This document shows, piece by piece, positions 1 to 8,142 of a stretch of DNA of 64,000 bases. Below the pieces are notes generated by a model. That model was not told the DNA's origin. It did no database searches and saw only the letters and a program-made list of their open reading frames with translations. Position 1 is the stretch's first letter; the number at the start of each line of letters is the position of its first letter. Source of the stretch: Delftia tsuruhatensis NBRC 16741 (GTDB lineage: Bacteria > Pseudomonadota > Gammaproteobacteria > Burkholderiales > Burkholderiaceae_C); assembly GCF_001571325.1 (NCBI RefSeq), contig NZ_BCTO01000048.1:24786-88785 (forward strand), read 5' to 3'. Made by a program: the position numbers and the translations under genes.

Positions 1-471
1 GCAGCGCCGGCCGTCGGCCAGCCAGCCGCTGACCAGGGCACGGTCCACCGCGCGCGCGCCCGAACACCAGGGCTTGTGGCCGGACAGCTGCACGGCCATG
101 CCGGCATGTGCCGCAGCATGGGGGGCCGTGGGCGTGGCCTGCACGCGCTCGCCCGGCGGCTCGGCGCACCAGACGGCCCAGCGCAGGCCTTCGGTGCACA
201 GGTCTGCCTGCAGCTCGGACAGGATGGCCAGGGCATCGGTATGGCCTTCATAGAGCTTGGCCAGGCTCAGGCTGTGGGCGGCCACCTCGGCCAGTGCGCG
301 CCAGCGCTGCAGCGTGTGGCCATGGCCCGGCAGCGGCAGGCGGTCGGCGCCCTGCGCCACCAGCAGGGCCAACTGGTCCGCTGGCGACAGGTCCGTGTGG
401 CCGCGCAAGGCCTGCGCCAGCGTGTCGCTGCATGTCCACGCATGGGCGTGCTCGTTGTCGTGCTGGGCCAT
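1..471 (-). CDS. Acyl-CoA dehydrogenase family protein, N-terminal part (runs off the left edge)
   Basis: A reading frame open from ATG at 471 to the window edge, 157 codons seen. The visible part looks like the all-helical N-terminal domain of an acyl-CoA dehydrogenase-like flavoprotein: a segment with HTDALAILSEL, then WAVWCAEPPG, then LSGHKPWCSGA, which resembles the 'W-x-A-E-P ... L-x-G-x-K-x-W-C-S-G' stretch before the FAD-contacting strand in this family. A good Shine-Dalgarno (AAGGAAGG) lies about 10 nt upstream. It follows otsA on the same strand after 111 bp. Substrate cannot be judged because the catalytic base would be beyond the edge. Confidence 0.75.
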   Translation of the reverse strand, partial: MAQHDNEHAHAWTCSDTLAQALRGHTDLSPADQLALLVAQGADRLPLPGHGHTLQRWRALAEVAAHSLSLAKLYEGHTDALAILSELQADLCTEGLRWAVWCAEPPGERVQATPTAPHAAAHAGMAVQLSGHKPWCSGARAVDRALVSGWLADGRRC

Positions 472-582
472 CGCCGCTTGCCTTCCTTTTGTGTGTCGTG
501 CGCAGCCCTGGAAATGGGGGTGGGGCCGGGCGATGCCATGGTGCCGGGAGGATGAACGCGGCGCCGCAGGAGCAGGAAGGCA

Positions 583-2109
583 TTACCTGTCGGAGACCAC
601 CGACCGGCAGGCGTCCCGTTCCACGCCGTCGGCAGGGCAGGCGGCCAGCTCCAGGCGCAGCGGTGCCTGCTCCTGCCTGATCGAGGGAACGGGGATGCCG
701 AAGGCTTCCCTTTCCCTGTGCTCCAGCGGCCTGGCCTCTTTCAAGGCAGACAGAAAGGCCTTGCGCCACCAGTGCACATCCTGCTCGGCGATGCGCTGCA
801 GCAGCCGCTGGTGCCGCTGGCGCCTTTCCTGCAGGGGCATCTGCAGGGCCTGCTGCACCACGGCGGCCGTGCCGTGCACGTCGTAGGGATTGACCAGCAG
901 CGCCTCCTGCAGCTGCTCGGCCGCGCCGGCAAACCGCGACAGCACCAGCACGCCCGGGTCGGCCGGGTCCTGCGCCGCCACATATTCCTTGGCCACGAGG
1001 TTCATGCCGTCGCGCAGCGGCGTGACCAGGCCCACGGCCGCCGCGCGGCACAGGCCCGGAATGCCATCGCGCGGCAGGGTCTGGTGGATGTAGCGCACGG
1101 GCATCCAGTCCAGCTCGCCGTAGTCGCCGTTGACGGCGCCGCACAGCGATTCAAGCTCCCGCCGTATGTCGGCATACGCGTCCAGGCCCTCGCGCGTGGG
1201 CGAGCCGATCTGGATCAGCGTGGCGCGCCGGCGCTGCTCGGGATGGCGGGCCAGCAGCTCCCGGAAGGCACGCAGGCGCTGCGGCAGGCCCTTGGAGTAG
1301 TCCAGCCGGTCTATGCCCAGCAGCAGGCGACGCTGTGCGTACTCGTGCTTCATGCGCGCATGCATGTCCTGCGATGCGCCGGACAGGGCCAGCGCCGCGA
1401 AGCCCTCCACATCGATGCCGATGGGGAAGGCGCGGCACACCAGGCGCTGCCCATGGGCACGCAAGGCGCCATCGCCCAGCGACTGGCCCCCGGCCTCGTC
1501 GCAGACATAGCGCTCGAAATGCTGCACGTCCTGGCGGGTCTGCAGGCCCACAAGGTCGTAGGCAAACAGGCAGCGCATCAGCCACTCATGCTCGGGAATG
1601 GCCGCCAGCAGGGTCGGCGGGGGCAATGGGATGTGCAGGAAAAAGCCGATGCGCTGGCGGCAGCCCAGGGCGCGCAGCTCGGCCGCCAGCGGGATCAGGT
1701 GGTAGTCATGCACCCAGAGGATGTCGTCCTGCGCCAGCAGGGGCAGCAGTCGGCGCGCAAGCAGCTGGTTCACGCGGCGGTAGCCGGCCGCAAGGCCCGT
1801 GTCGAAGCTCGCCAGGTCCAGCCGTCCGTGAAAGACGGGCCACAGCACGCCGTTGCTGTAGCCCGCGTAGTAGCTGTCATGGTCCGCGCGGTCCAGGTCC
1901 ACCGTGGCCAGCGTGACCTTGCCGGCCTGGGTGCGGTGCACATGGCCGGCCGGCGCGGCCTGGGCACCGTCGTCGGTGACGGTTCCACTCCAGCCGAACC
2001 ACAGGCCGCCCGTCTGCCGCAGCGCATCGCCCATGGCCACGGCAAGGCCCCCGGCTGCGGCCCTGCGCGGATCGGCCACGCGGTTGGAGATCACCACCAG
2101 CCGGCTCAT
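583..2109 (-). CDS. otsA: Trehalose-6-phosphate synthase OtsA
   Basis: Joins UDP-glucose and glucose-6-phosphate to trehalose-6-phosphate in the cytoplasm, for osmotic and stress protection. The 508 aa product is a GT20 glycosyltransferase: N-terminal VVISNRV, GWSG near residue 39-42, the HDYHL motif at 134-138, RLDYSKG in the second Rossmann half and DGMNLVAKEY for the sugar donor. The E. coli enzyme is 474 aa, so this one has a longer C-terminal tail. I chose the ATG at 2109 because the conserved MSRLVVISNR starts there and because it overlaps the otsB stop as ATGA, which implies translational coupling. Longer in-frame starts have no family support. Confidence 0.95.
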   Translation of the reverse strand: MSRLVVISNRVADPRRAAAGGLAVAMGDALRQTGGLWFGWSGTVTDDGAQAAPAGHVHRTQAGKVTLATVDLDRADHDSYYAGYSNGVLWPVFHGRLDLASFDTGLAAGYRRVNQLLARRLLPLLAQDDILWVHDYHLIPLAAELRALGCRQRIGFFLHIPLPPPTLLAAIPEHEWLMRCLFAYDLVGLQTRQDVQHFERYVCDEAGGQSLGDGALRAHGQRLVCRAFPIGIDVEGFAALALSGASQDMHARMKHEYAQRRLLLGIDRLDYSKGLPQRLRAFRELLARHPEQRRRATLIQIGSPTREGLDAYADIRRELESLCGAVNGDYGELDWMPVRYIHQTLPRDGIPGLCRAAAVGLVTPLRDGMNLVAKEYVAAQDPADPGVLVLSRFAGAAEQLQEALLVNPYDVHGTAAVVQQALQMPLQERRQRHQRLLQRIAEQDVHWWRKAFLSALKEARPLEHREREAFGIPVPSIRQEQAPLRLELAACPADGVERDACRSVVSDR

Positions 2110-2924
2110 GGCAGGGCCTCCGCGCAGGTCTGTGCCGCCAGGTGCATGCATGCGGACTGCAGCCAGGCGTGCACGGCCTGCGGGCTGTCCAGCCGGTGGC
2201 GGGCCCTGCTTGCGCCTTCGCCCACCTTGATCGCCATGCCGCCGTGCGCCTGCACCACGGCAAAGCCGCTCTCGTCCGTGACATCGTCACCGGCAAACAC
2301 CGGGATGCGGCCGGCGAACGGCGCTTCGCGCAGGAAGGCCGCAATGGCGTGGCCCTTGTCCACGCCTGCGGGCCTGACCTCCAGCACGCATTTGCCGTGC
2401 AGCAGCTCCAGACCGGGCTGGTGTCGCAGGGCGCGGCCCAACATGTCCAGGCACAGCGCCGCCAGCTCTGGCGCACGCCGGTAGTGCAGTGCGACCGAGG
2501 AGCGCTTGCGCTCCACCAGCAGGCGCGGATGGTCGGCCGCCAAGGCATTGCACATCTGCAGCACGGTCTCTGGCATGGCCGATGCCTGCATGTGCAGGCG
2601 GCCTGCGGCATCCCGCCGCTGCAGGCCGTGCTCGCAGGCGGCGGGCAGATGCAGCGGCGCCAGAAAGTGGTCCAGCATCTCGACCTGCCGACCCGTGACG
2701 ATGGCCAGCGCACCGCCCAACAGACCCTGCAGCCTGGCCAGCATGGGGATCAGGACGGGGTCTGGCGCAATGGCGTCCGGGGTCTCGGCCAGCGGCACGA
2801 GCGTGCCGTCGAAGTCGAGGAACAGGGCGGATCTGCAGGTGGGGGATGGGGGTGTTTCCATGGAGGCGCCAGGGTATGGGTTGCCGGTTTCGTGGATCGA
2901 CATCAGGAAAGCGTCTGCTGCCAT
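2106..2924 (-). CDS. otsB: Trehalose-6-phosphate phosphatase OtsB
   Basis: Removes phosphate from trehalose-6-phosphate to give trehalose. It is a HAD-family phosphatase of up to 272 aa: DFDGT (nucleophile and general acid aspartates) at about residues 37-41, and the late HAD motif FAGDDVTDE near the C-terminus, with a cap domain between. The start is uncertain: 2924 lies 7 bp after the stop of the small membrane protein and would suit coupled translation, while 2903 and 2861 are also in frame and closer to the conserved core. It precedes otsA and overlaps it by 4 nt. E. coli OtsB is 266 aa. Confidence 0.93.
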   Translation of the reverse strand: MAADAFLMSIHETGNPYPGASMETPPSPTCRSALFLDFDGTLVPLAETPDAIAPDPVLIPMLARLQGLLGGALAIVTGRQVEMLDHFLAPLHLPAACEHGLQRRDAAGRLHMQASAMPETVLQMCNALAADHPRLLVERKRSSVALHYRRAPELAALCLDMLGRALRHQPGLELLHGKCVLEVRPAGVDKGHAIAAFLREAPFAGRIPVFAGDDVTDESGFAVVQAHGGMAIKVGEGASRARHRLDSPQAVHAWLQSACMHLAAQTCAEALP

Positions 2925-2931
2925 GGCCTGC

Positions 2932-3165
2932 TCACCGCTCGGCCTTGATGGAGCCGCGGATGTTGGTGATGGCCAGGCAGAACTGCAGGCTCACCAGCGC
3001 CCAGGCCGCCGTGGACCAGCCCCACAGCGCCCACAGCGCATTGCTGAGCATCAGGATCCAGAAGCCCAGGTTGCGCCTTTGCGCAGAACGCGAGCCCACA
3101 CACCAGGCGCCGGCGATGGAGGCCAGAAAGGCAGGCCACTGGAGCCAGTCGGGAATGTCGGGCAT
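2932..3165 (-). CDS. Small three-helix membrane protein heading the otsBA operon
   Basis: A 77 aa protein with three hydrophobic stretches: roughly residues 5-20, 32-50 and 53-69, followed by a basic end (KAER). A polar RRNLGF and SNALWALWGW stretch in the second helix recalls small PQ-loop/SemiSWEET or YgjV/PnuC-like proteins, but I cannot assign a family. The ATG at 3165 has a clean AGGAG at the right distance. It lies 7 bp before otsB on the same strand, so it is very likely co-transcribed with trehalose synthesis. A role in sugar movement across the membrane would fit but is an inference. Confidence 0.75.
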   Translation of the reverse strand: MPDIPDWLQWPAFLASIAGAWCVGSRSAQRRNLGFWILMLSNALWALWGWSTAAWALVSLQFCLAITNIRGSIKAER

Positions 3166-3200
3166 GGGGCTGCTCCTGTATGGAGTGAAGCGCGGGCACC

Positions 3201-3416
3201 TCAGTTGCAGGGCCGTGCCGGGTCGTCTTTGTCGATGGAGTGGCATTCCTTGCAGGCTCCGCTTTCGTGCGCGCGGGCGGCTAGGTTGACGTGGAAGGCC
3301 GCCACTTGCTGCAGCTGCTCCCCGTCCAGAGCCCTTCGATGCCGGTCATGCGGTTGCTGGCGATCTTGTTGGCTGCCAGCAGCTCGTTGCGCTTCAGGTG
3401 CAAGCTTCAGGTGCCA
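3201..3416 (-). pseudogene. Decayed remnant of a small gene with a CxxCH motif
   Basis: No intact gene fits here, but two minus-strand frames carry protein-like sequence that joins at one point. The upstream frame reads HLKRNELLAANKIASNRMTG and the downstream frame reads DGEQLQQVAAFHVNLAARA, then ACKECHSIDKDD, then a stop at 3201. A single frameshift near 3330 would restore one reading frame. CKECH has the form of a c-type haem-binding site. An 11-bp sequence is duplicated at 3391-3401 and 3404-3414. I see no start codon with a Shine-Dalgarno. It may instead be a chance reading. Confidence 0.35.
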
Positions 3417-3740
3417 TCAAGGCTGCTTGCGCACCATCTTCTTGCGCCGTTCGGCATCCAGGCCCGGCGTCTGGCGCATGTCGGTATCGACCTGGCCGGA
3501 GGCGAGGTCGTCATGGGCCTGGCGCATCACCGGATCGGGCGCATCGCTGGTAGCGTCCAGGCTCTGGTCGCGCTCGTGCGGAAGGCGCAGGCCCTGTTCG
3601 GATGCGTCGGATGCATCGGATTCACCGGGCGCATGGGGCGCCTTGCCGACCTGTCCGGGCAGCTTGGTCTGGCCATCGCCCGACGGCTTCGCCTGTGTGG
3701 GTGCAGAGGACTTGGATGCGGATGGGGTCTTGTCTTTCAT
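3417..3740 (-). CDS. Hypothetical small hydrophilic, probably disordered protein
   Basis: A 107 aa protein rich in Ser, Asp, Pro, Lys and Gln with almost no hydrophobic core, so likely unstructured. The second half is more regular (LPHERDQS, then DPVMRQAHDDLASGQVDTD, then a basic RRKKMVRK end) and resembles a short conserved family seen in Burkholderiales, but no function is known to me. The ATG at 3740 has GGAAG 6 nt upstream. It is transcribed away from the glycine-zipper gene at 4048, with a 307 bp shared upstream region. Confidence 0.7.
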   Translation of the reverse strand: MKDKTPSASKSSAPTQAKPSGDGQTKLPGQVGKAPHAPGESDASDASEQGLRLPHERDQSLDATSDAPDPVMRQAHDDLASGQVDTDMRQTPGLDAERRKKMVRKQP

Positions 3741-4047
3741 GGCGTCTTCCTTTCATTCGCGGCCCTGCGCAGGCGGCGCTTGGGCCATGGTCTCTTGGCC
3801 CTTTCGCAGCCGCCGTGGGACCACGCCGAAAGCGCAGGAACGAAAAGATGCCTCGCGCATGAACGCCGTTCTCAGGCACGCCGATTGCCCTGTGCCGGGG
3901 TGCGAAAAATGGCCACAGGCCACTGGCGCGATGTCCGCAAGGCCCGGTCGCCGCGTTCCTACGGCACATGGCCGCAAGCGCGCACGCCGGCGGCGCGCCA
4001 CGGCGATCACGATAGACATCACTTTCAACTGCCAAGGAGCACATTCC
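3741..4047. promoter_or_regulatory. Divergent intergenic region between the small disordered protein and the DUF2383 gene
   Basis: This 307 bp stretch holds no gene I can support. It must carry promoters for the genes starting at 3740 (minus) and 4048 (plus). I see the two Shine-Dalgarno sites (GGAAG for the left gene, AAGGAG at 4034-4039 for the right gene) but no convincing sigma-70 boxes or palindrome. Confidence 0.5.
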
Positions 4048-5013
4048 ATGACGCAATCGAATCCCGCAAACCGTGACCCGCTGTCCGACGCGCCCGGCGC
4101 ACATCCCGTGGGCACCGGCATAGGCGCTGCAGGCGGTGCCGTGACCGGCGCTGCATTCGGCGCAATGGGCGGCCCCATCGGTGCTGCCGTGGGCGGTGTG
4201 GCCGGTGCCGTGGTCGGCGGGCTGGCCGGCAAGGGCGCGGCCGAAGCCGTCAATCCCACGGTCGAGGACGCCTACTGGCGCGACGCCTACCAGAACGAGC
4301 CCTACTACGTGGCCGGCCGCAGCTATGAGGAGTACCGCCCCGCCTACGAGCTGGGTTGGAACGCGGCCGCCGCGCGCCGCGATGCCGATTTCGATGCCTT
4401 CGACGCCGAATGGGAGCGCGAATGGACCACGCGCCGTGGCGCCAGCCATCTGGACTGGGACCAGGCCCGGCCCGCAGCGCGCGCAGCCTGGGAGCGCGCA
4501 GGCGTTCGCGATGTCCGTGATGACACGGGGACCATCGTGGCACCGGCCTACACCGGCGACATCGACAACGACGATGTGGCCGACGTGCTCAACGACCTGC
4601 TCGAATCCTGCCGCGATGGCGAGTACGGCTTTCGCACCTCGGCCGAGAACGCCGACTCGCCGGACCTCAAGACCCTGTTCCTGCGCCACAGCGCCGAGTG
4701 CGGCGCCGCCGCGCTGGAGCTGGAGGCCGAGATCCGCAAGCTGGGCCGCGAGCCCGCATCGGGCGGCACGGTGGCCGGCGCGCTGCACCGGGGCTGGGTG
4801 TCGGTGAAGACGGCGCTGACCTCGCAGGACGACAAGGCCGTGCTGGAGGAGTGCGAGCGCGGCGAGGATTCCGCCGTCGCCCAGTACCGCAAGGCGCTCA
4901 AGCAGCCGCTGCCTCCGGCCATCCGCGTGATGGTGGAGCGCCAGGCCCAGGGAGCGCAGCGCAACCACGACGAAGTGCGCGATCTGCGCGACCGCATGCG
5001 CGCGGCCTCCTGA
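4048..5013 (+). CDS. Glycine-zipper and DUF2383 (PA2169-type four-helix bundle) protein
   Basis: A 321 aa protein. Residues about 20-72 form a Gly/Ala-rich glycine zipper able to insert in membranes (repeats such as GGAVTGAAFGAMGG). A Tyr-rich middle follows (ending in EYRPAYELGW). The C-terminal part, from about residue 170, matches DUF2383: alternating acidic helices with DDVADVLNDLLES and SAECGAAALELEAEI. DUF2383 folds as a ferritin-like helical bundle and is usually found in stress-induced envelope proteins of unknown activity. The ATG at 4048 is chosen for its AAGGAG. Much longer upstream reading is only open frame. There is no signal peptide. Confidence 0.85.
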   Translation: MTQSNPANRDPLSDAPGAHPVGTGIGAAGGAVTGAAFGAMGGPIGAAVGGVAGAVVGGLAGKGAAEAVNPTVEDAYWRDAYQNEPYYVAGRSYEEYRPAYELGWNAAAARRDADFDAFDAEWEREWTTRRGASHLDWDQARPAARAAWERAGVRDVRDDTGTIVAPAYTGDIDNDDVADVLNDLLESCRDGEYGFRTSAENADSPDLKTLFLRHSAECGAAALELEAEIRKLGREPASGGTVAGALHRGWVSVKTALTSQDDKAVLEECERGEDSAVAQYRKALKQPLPPAIRVMVERQAQGAQRNHDEVRDLRDRMRAAS

Positions 5014-5038
5014 CCCGGCACAGGATGCCTGGGGGTTG

Positions 5039-6442
5039 CTAGCCGCCTACGCCGTACGGCGCAAAGCGGCTGGCGTTCTCATCCACATGCAGCGCCTTTC
5101 CCACATAGGGAAAGGCGCGCTGCGTGCACTGGTCGCGCTCGCAGACCTTGCAGCCCATGCCGATGGGCGTGGCCGATTCCGGATCGCCCAGGTCCAGCCC
5201 CTTGGCATAGACCAGGCGCGAGGCATGGCGTATGTCGCAGCCCAGGCCGATGGAGAAGGTCTTGCGCGGCGAACCATAGCCGCGCTGGCCATGCGAGACC
5301 GAGCGTGCAATCCACAGGTAGCGCCGCCCGTCGGGCATGCTGGCGAGCTGGCGCAGCACCTGGTCGGGCTGGCCGAAGGCCTCGTACACCGTCCACAGCG
5401 GGCAGGTGCCGCCGGTGCGGCTGAAGTGGAAATGCGTGGCCGACTGGCGCTTGGAGATATTGCCCGCGCGGTCCACGCGCACAAAGAAGAAGGGCACGCC
5501 GGGCGCGCCGGGCCGCTGCAGCGTGCTCAGCCGGTGGCAGACGGTTTCAAAGCCCACGCCAAAGCGCTGGCCCAGCAGGTCGATGTCATAGCGCAGCTGC
5601 TCGGCCGATTCCAGGAACAGGTCGTAGGGCAGCAACAGCGCGCCCGCAAAGTAGTTGGCAAGGCCCACGCGGGCGAGCTTGCTTGAGGCCGGGTCGCCCT
5701 GGAAGGCGGCGGTGGCGATCAGCCGGTCCAGCGTGTCGCCCATCTCCAGCAAGGCCAGCTGCGTGCCCAGCTGGAAGGCCTGTTGCGCAGGCTCCAGCGC
5801 CGAGGACAGCCACAGCGAGCGCGTGGCCGGGTCGAACCGGCGCTGGCTTTGCCGGGAGTCTTCCAGGCGATGCACCTGCACGCCGTGGCGCTGCTGCAGC
5901 CGCCGGACCAGCCAGTCCGCCAGATGGCCCGGGTCCGCACGCGCCTCGCCGGCCAGGGCCTGGGCCGCGCGGTCGACTTCATCGAAGTAGTTCTGGTGCG
6001 CAAAGAAGAAATCGCGCACGGCCTCGAACGGCATGGTGCGCGCCACCGGCATGTCCGAGCGGTCATCGCCCAGCCTGAGCGACATGCTCTCGATGCGCTC
6101 CAGGGCCTCCAGATGGCGGCGGTGCAGCGCCATCACCGCACGTCCCAGGGCGGGCATCTGCGCGGCGACTTCCTGCAGCTCGGGCAGGGCAATGGATTCG
6201 GGCGCCTCGGCAAGGGCCTCGCGCAGGCCGGCGACCAGGCGCGCTTCCTCGTCCTCCGAGAACTGCTGGATATCGACGCCCAGCGCGCGGTTGAGCTTGA
6301 GCAGCACCGACACCGTCAGCGGCCGCTGGTTCTGGTTCAGGTAGCTGGGCGACAGGCCCAGCGCGTGGGCCAGGGCGATCTGGGACAGGCCGTGCTCCGC
6401 GCGCAGTTTGCGCAGCTTGACGCCCATGAACGTCTTCTTCAT
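5039..6442 (-). CDS. ScfR/RamB-type short-chain acyl-CoA responsive regulator (XRE HTH, IrrE-like, DUF2083)
   Basis: A 467 aa regulator of the family that controls propionate, acetate and glyoxylate genes in response to short acyl-CoA. Domains: XRE helix-turn-helix at about 8-55, an IrrE/DUF955-like middle, and a C-terminal DUF2083 region with a Cys/His-rich patch (CKVCERDQCTQ). The ATG at 6442 has GAGGAAA upstream. It is divergent from thioesterase-prpC-acnD, 117 bp away, which fits control of the methylcitrate cycle. Odd point: the HTH reads SPSYLNQNQRPLTV, where relatives such as RamB carry five residues (of the type IExxx) between LNQ and RPL. Three residues are absent here, so DNA binding may be altered. 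Confidence 0.9.
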   Translation of the reverse strand: MKKTFMGVKLRKLRAEHGLSQIALAHALGLSPSYLNQNQRPLTVSVLLKLNRALGVDIQQFSEDEEARLVAGLREALAEAPESIALPELQEVAAQMPALGRAVMALHRRHLEALERIESMSLRLGDDRSDMPVARTMPFEAVRDFFFAHQNYFDEVDRAAQALAGEARADPGHLADWLVRRLQQRHGVQVHRLEDSRQSQRRFDPATRSLWLSSALEPAQQAFQLGTQLALLEMGDTLDRLIATAAFQGDPASSKLARVGLANYFAGALLLPYDLFLESAEQLRYDIDLLGQRFGVGFETVCHRLSTLQRPGAPGVPFFFVRVDRAGNISKRQSATHFHFSRTGGTCPLWTVYEAFGQPDQVLRQLASMPDGRRYLWIARSVSHGQRGYGSPRKTFSIGLGCDIRHASRLVYAKGLDLGDPESATPIGMGCKVCERDQCTQRAFPYVGKALHVDENASRFAPYGVGG

Positions 6443-6559
6443 GGCTGTTTCCTCGGGTGGCTGTTATTCGCAGAATTTGCAAATTCACGGACTTCGTTTC
6501 GCAAGAATTCGCCTTTTCAGCACTATGGCAGGGGCGCTATTTTGCGTAAATTGCGAAAC
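6443..6559. promoter_or_regulatory. Divergent promoter region with three copies of a TTCGCA-type operator
   Basis: The region between the regulator and the thioesterase carries three related sites: TTCGCAGAATTTGC at 6467-6480, TTCGCAAGAATTCGC at 6498-6512, and on the minus strand TTCGCAATTTACGC at 6544-6557. The first overlaps a 14-bp perfect palindrome, GAATTTGCAAATTC, at 6473-6486. RamB-type regulators are known to recognise TTTGCAAA-like sites, so these are likely operators for the gene at 5039. One copy covers the bases just before the thioesterase start codon. Confidence 0.7.
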
Positions 6560-6958
6560 ATGACAACACCCACCGGAACCGCCGAGCTGCATGAACTGGT
6601 ATTGCCCGCGCTGGCCAACCACCACGGCACGCTGTTCGCGGGCCAGGGCCTGCAGCTCATGGCCAAGGCGGCCTTTCTCGCTGCGCGCAGCCTGGCACAG
6701 CGCGAGGTCGTGATGGCCGCCGTCACCGGCGTGGACTTCCTGGCGCCCGTGCCCGTGGGCCACGAGATCGTCCTGCGCGGCTGGGTCAGCCGCATCGGGC
6801 GCAGCTCCATGACGGTCTGCGTCACCGCGTCGGCCCAGGCTCCGGGCATTGCCTGCGAGGACGTGCTCAAGGGCCTGTTCGAGATGGTGGCTGTCGACCA
6901 CAACGGCCTTCCTGCGGCCATTGCCCATTCCTATCTGAACCAGGAGACCCTTTCATGA
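6560..6958 (+). CDS. Acyl-CoA thioesterase (hotdog fold, YciA/BFIT type)
   Basis: Hydrolyses acyl-CoA to the free acid and CoA. The 132 aa product is a single hotdog domain: LVLPALANHHGTLFAGQGLQLM holds the Asn-His-x-Gly loop before the long central helix, and VTGVDFLAPVPVGHEI is the following strand pair. Its stop overlaps the prpC start as ATGA, so it is the first gene of the prpC-acnD operon. This place is usually taken by prpB in prp operons. A job in relieving propionyl-CoA build-up is an inference. The start at 6560 lies within a putative operator-rich leader and has no strong Shine-Dalgarno. Confidence 0.88.
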   Translation: MTTPTGTAELHELVLPALANHHGTLFAGQGLQLMAKAAFLAARSLAQREVVMAAVTGVDFLAPVPVGHEIVLRGWVSRIGRSSMTVCVTASAQAPGIACEDVLKGLFEMVAVDHNGLPAAIAHSYLNQETLS

Positions 6959-8142
6959 GTACCACGACCATCGACGCGCCATCTGCGCCAACTTCGTCAT
7001 CTGCGTCCGCATTCAAGCCCAAGAAATCCGTCGCGCTGTCGGGCGTGACCGCCGGCAACACCGCGCTGTGCACCGTGGGCCGCTCGGGCAACGACCTGCA
7101 CTATCGCGGCTACGACATCCTGGACATTGCCGAGGTCTGCGAGTTCGAGGAGATCGCCCATCTGCTGGTGCACGGCAAGCTGCCCACGCGCCCCGAACTG
7201 CAGGCCTACAAGACCAAATTGCAGGCGCTGCGCGGCCTGCCGGCCAGCGTCAGGCAGGCGCTGGAGCAGCTGCCTGCCGGCGCCCATCCGATGGACGTGA
7301 TGCGCACCGGCGTCTCGGCCCTGGGCTGCGTGCTGCCGGAAAAGGACGACCACAACCTGGCGGGTGCCCGCGACATTGCCGACCGGCTCATGGCCAGCCT
7401 GGGCTCCATGCTGCTGTACTGGTACCACTGGAGCAATTCGGGCCGGCGCATCGAGGTGGAGACCGACGACGACTCCATCGGCGGCCACTTCCTGCACCTG
7501 CTGCACGGCCACCGTCCGTCCGAAGGCTGGGTGCGCGCCATGCACACATCGCTCAACCTCTATGCAGAGCATGAGTTCAACGCCTCCACCTTCACGGCGC
7601 GCGTGATCGCGGGCACGGGCAGCGATATGTATTCCTCCATCGCGGGCGCCATCGGCGCGCTGCGCGGCCCCAAGCATGGCGGCGCCAACGAGGTGGCCTT
7701 CGAGATCCAGAAGCGCTACGACACGCCCGACGAGGCCGAGGCCGACATCCGCCGCCGCGTCGATGCCAAGGAAGTGGTGATCGGCTTCGGCCACCCGGTC
7801 TACACCGTCAGCGACCCGCGCAACGTGGTCATCAAGGGCGTGGCCAAGCGCCTGTCCGACGAGGCCGGAACCACCCGCATGTACGACATTGCCGACCGGC
7901 TGGAATCGGTGATGTGGGAGGTCAAGAAGATGTTCCCCAACCTGGACTGGTTCAGCGCCGTCAGCTACCACATGATGGGCGTGCCCACGGCCATGTTCAC
8001 GCCGCTGTTCGTGATCGCGCGCACCAGCGGCTGGGCCGCGCACGTGATCGAGCAGCGCCAGGACAACAAGATCATCCGCCCCAGCGCCAACTACACGGGG
8101 CCGGATGACCAGAAGTTCGTGCCCCTCGATGCGCGCGCCTGA
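6955..8142 (+). CDS. prpC: 2-methylcitrate synthase PrpC
   Basis: Condenses propionyl-CoA with oxaloacetate to 2-methylcitrate, the entry step of propionate breakdown. The 395 aa product is a citrate-synthase-fold enzyme: GPKHGGANE carries the first catalytic His, GFGHPVYTVSDPR the second, and the conserved Asp lies after NLDWFSAVSYHMMGVP. The YTVSDPR and NLDWFSA signatures favour methylcitrate over citrate synthase, as does the neighbouring acnD. The first 20 residues are Ser/Thr/Ala-rich and variable. A CAGGAG site lies 8 nt before the ATG at 6955. Confidence 0.95.
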   Translation: MSTTTIDAPSAPTSSSASAFKPKKSVALSGVTAGNTALCTVGRSGNDLHYRGYDILDIAEVCEFEEIAHLLVHGKLPTRPELQAYKTKLQALRGLPASVRQALEQLPAGAHPMDVMRTGVSALGCVLPEKDDHNLAGARDIADRLMASLGSMLLYWYHWSNSGRRIEVETDDDSIGGHFLHLLHGHRPSEGWVRAMHTSLNLYAEHEFNASTFTARVIAGTGSDMYSSIAGAIGALRGPKHGGANEVAFEIQKRYDTPDEAEADIRRRVDAKEVVIGFGHPVYTVSDPRNVVIKGVAKRLSDEAGTTRMYDIADRLESVMWEVKKMFPNLDWFSAVSYHMMGVPTAMFTPLFVIARTSGWAAHVIEQRQDNKIIRPSANYTGPDDQKFVPLDARA

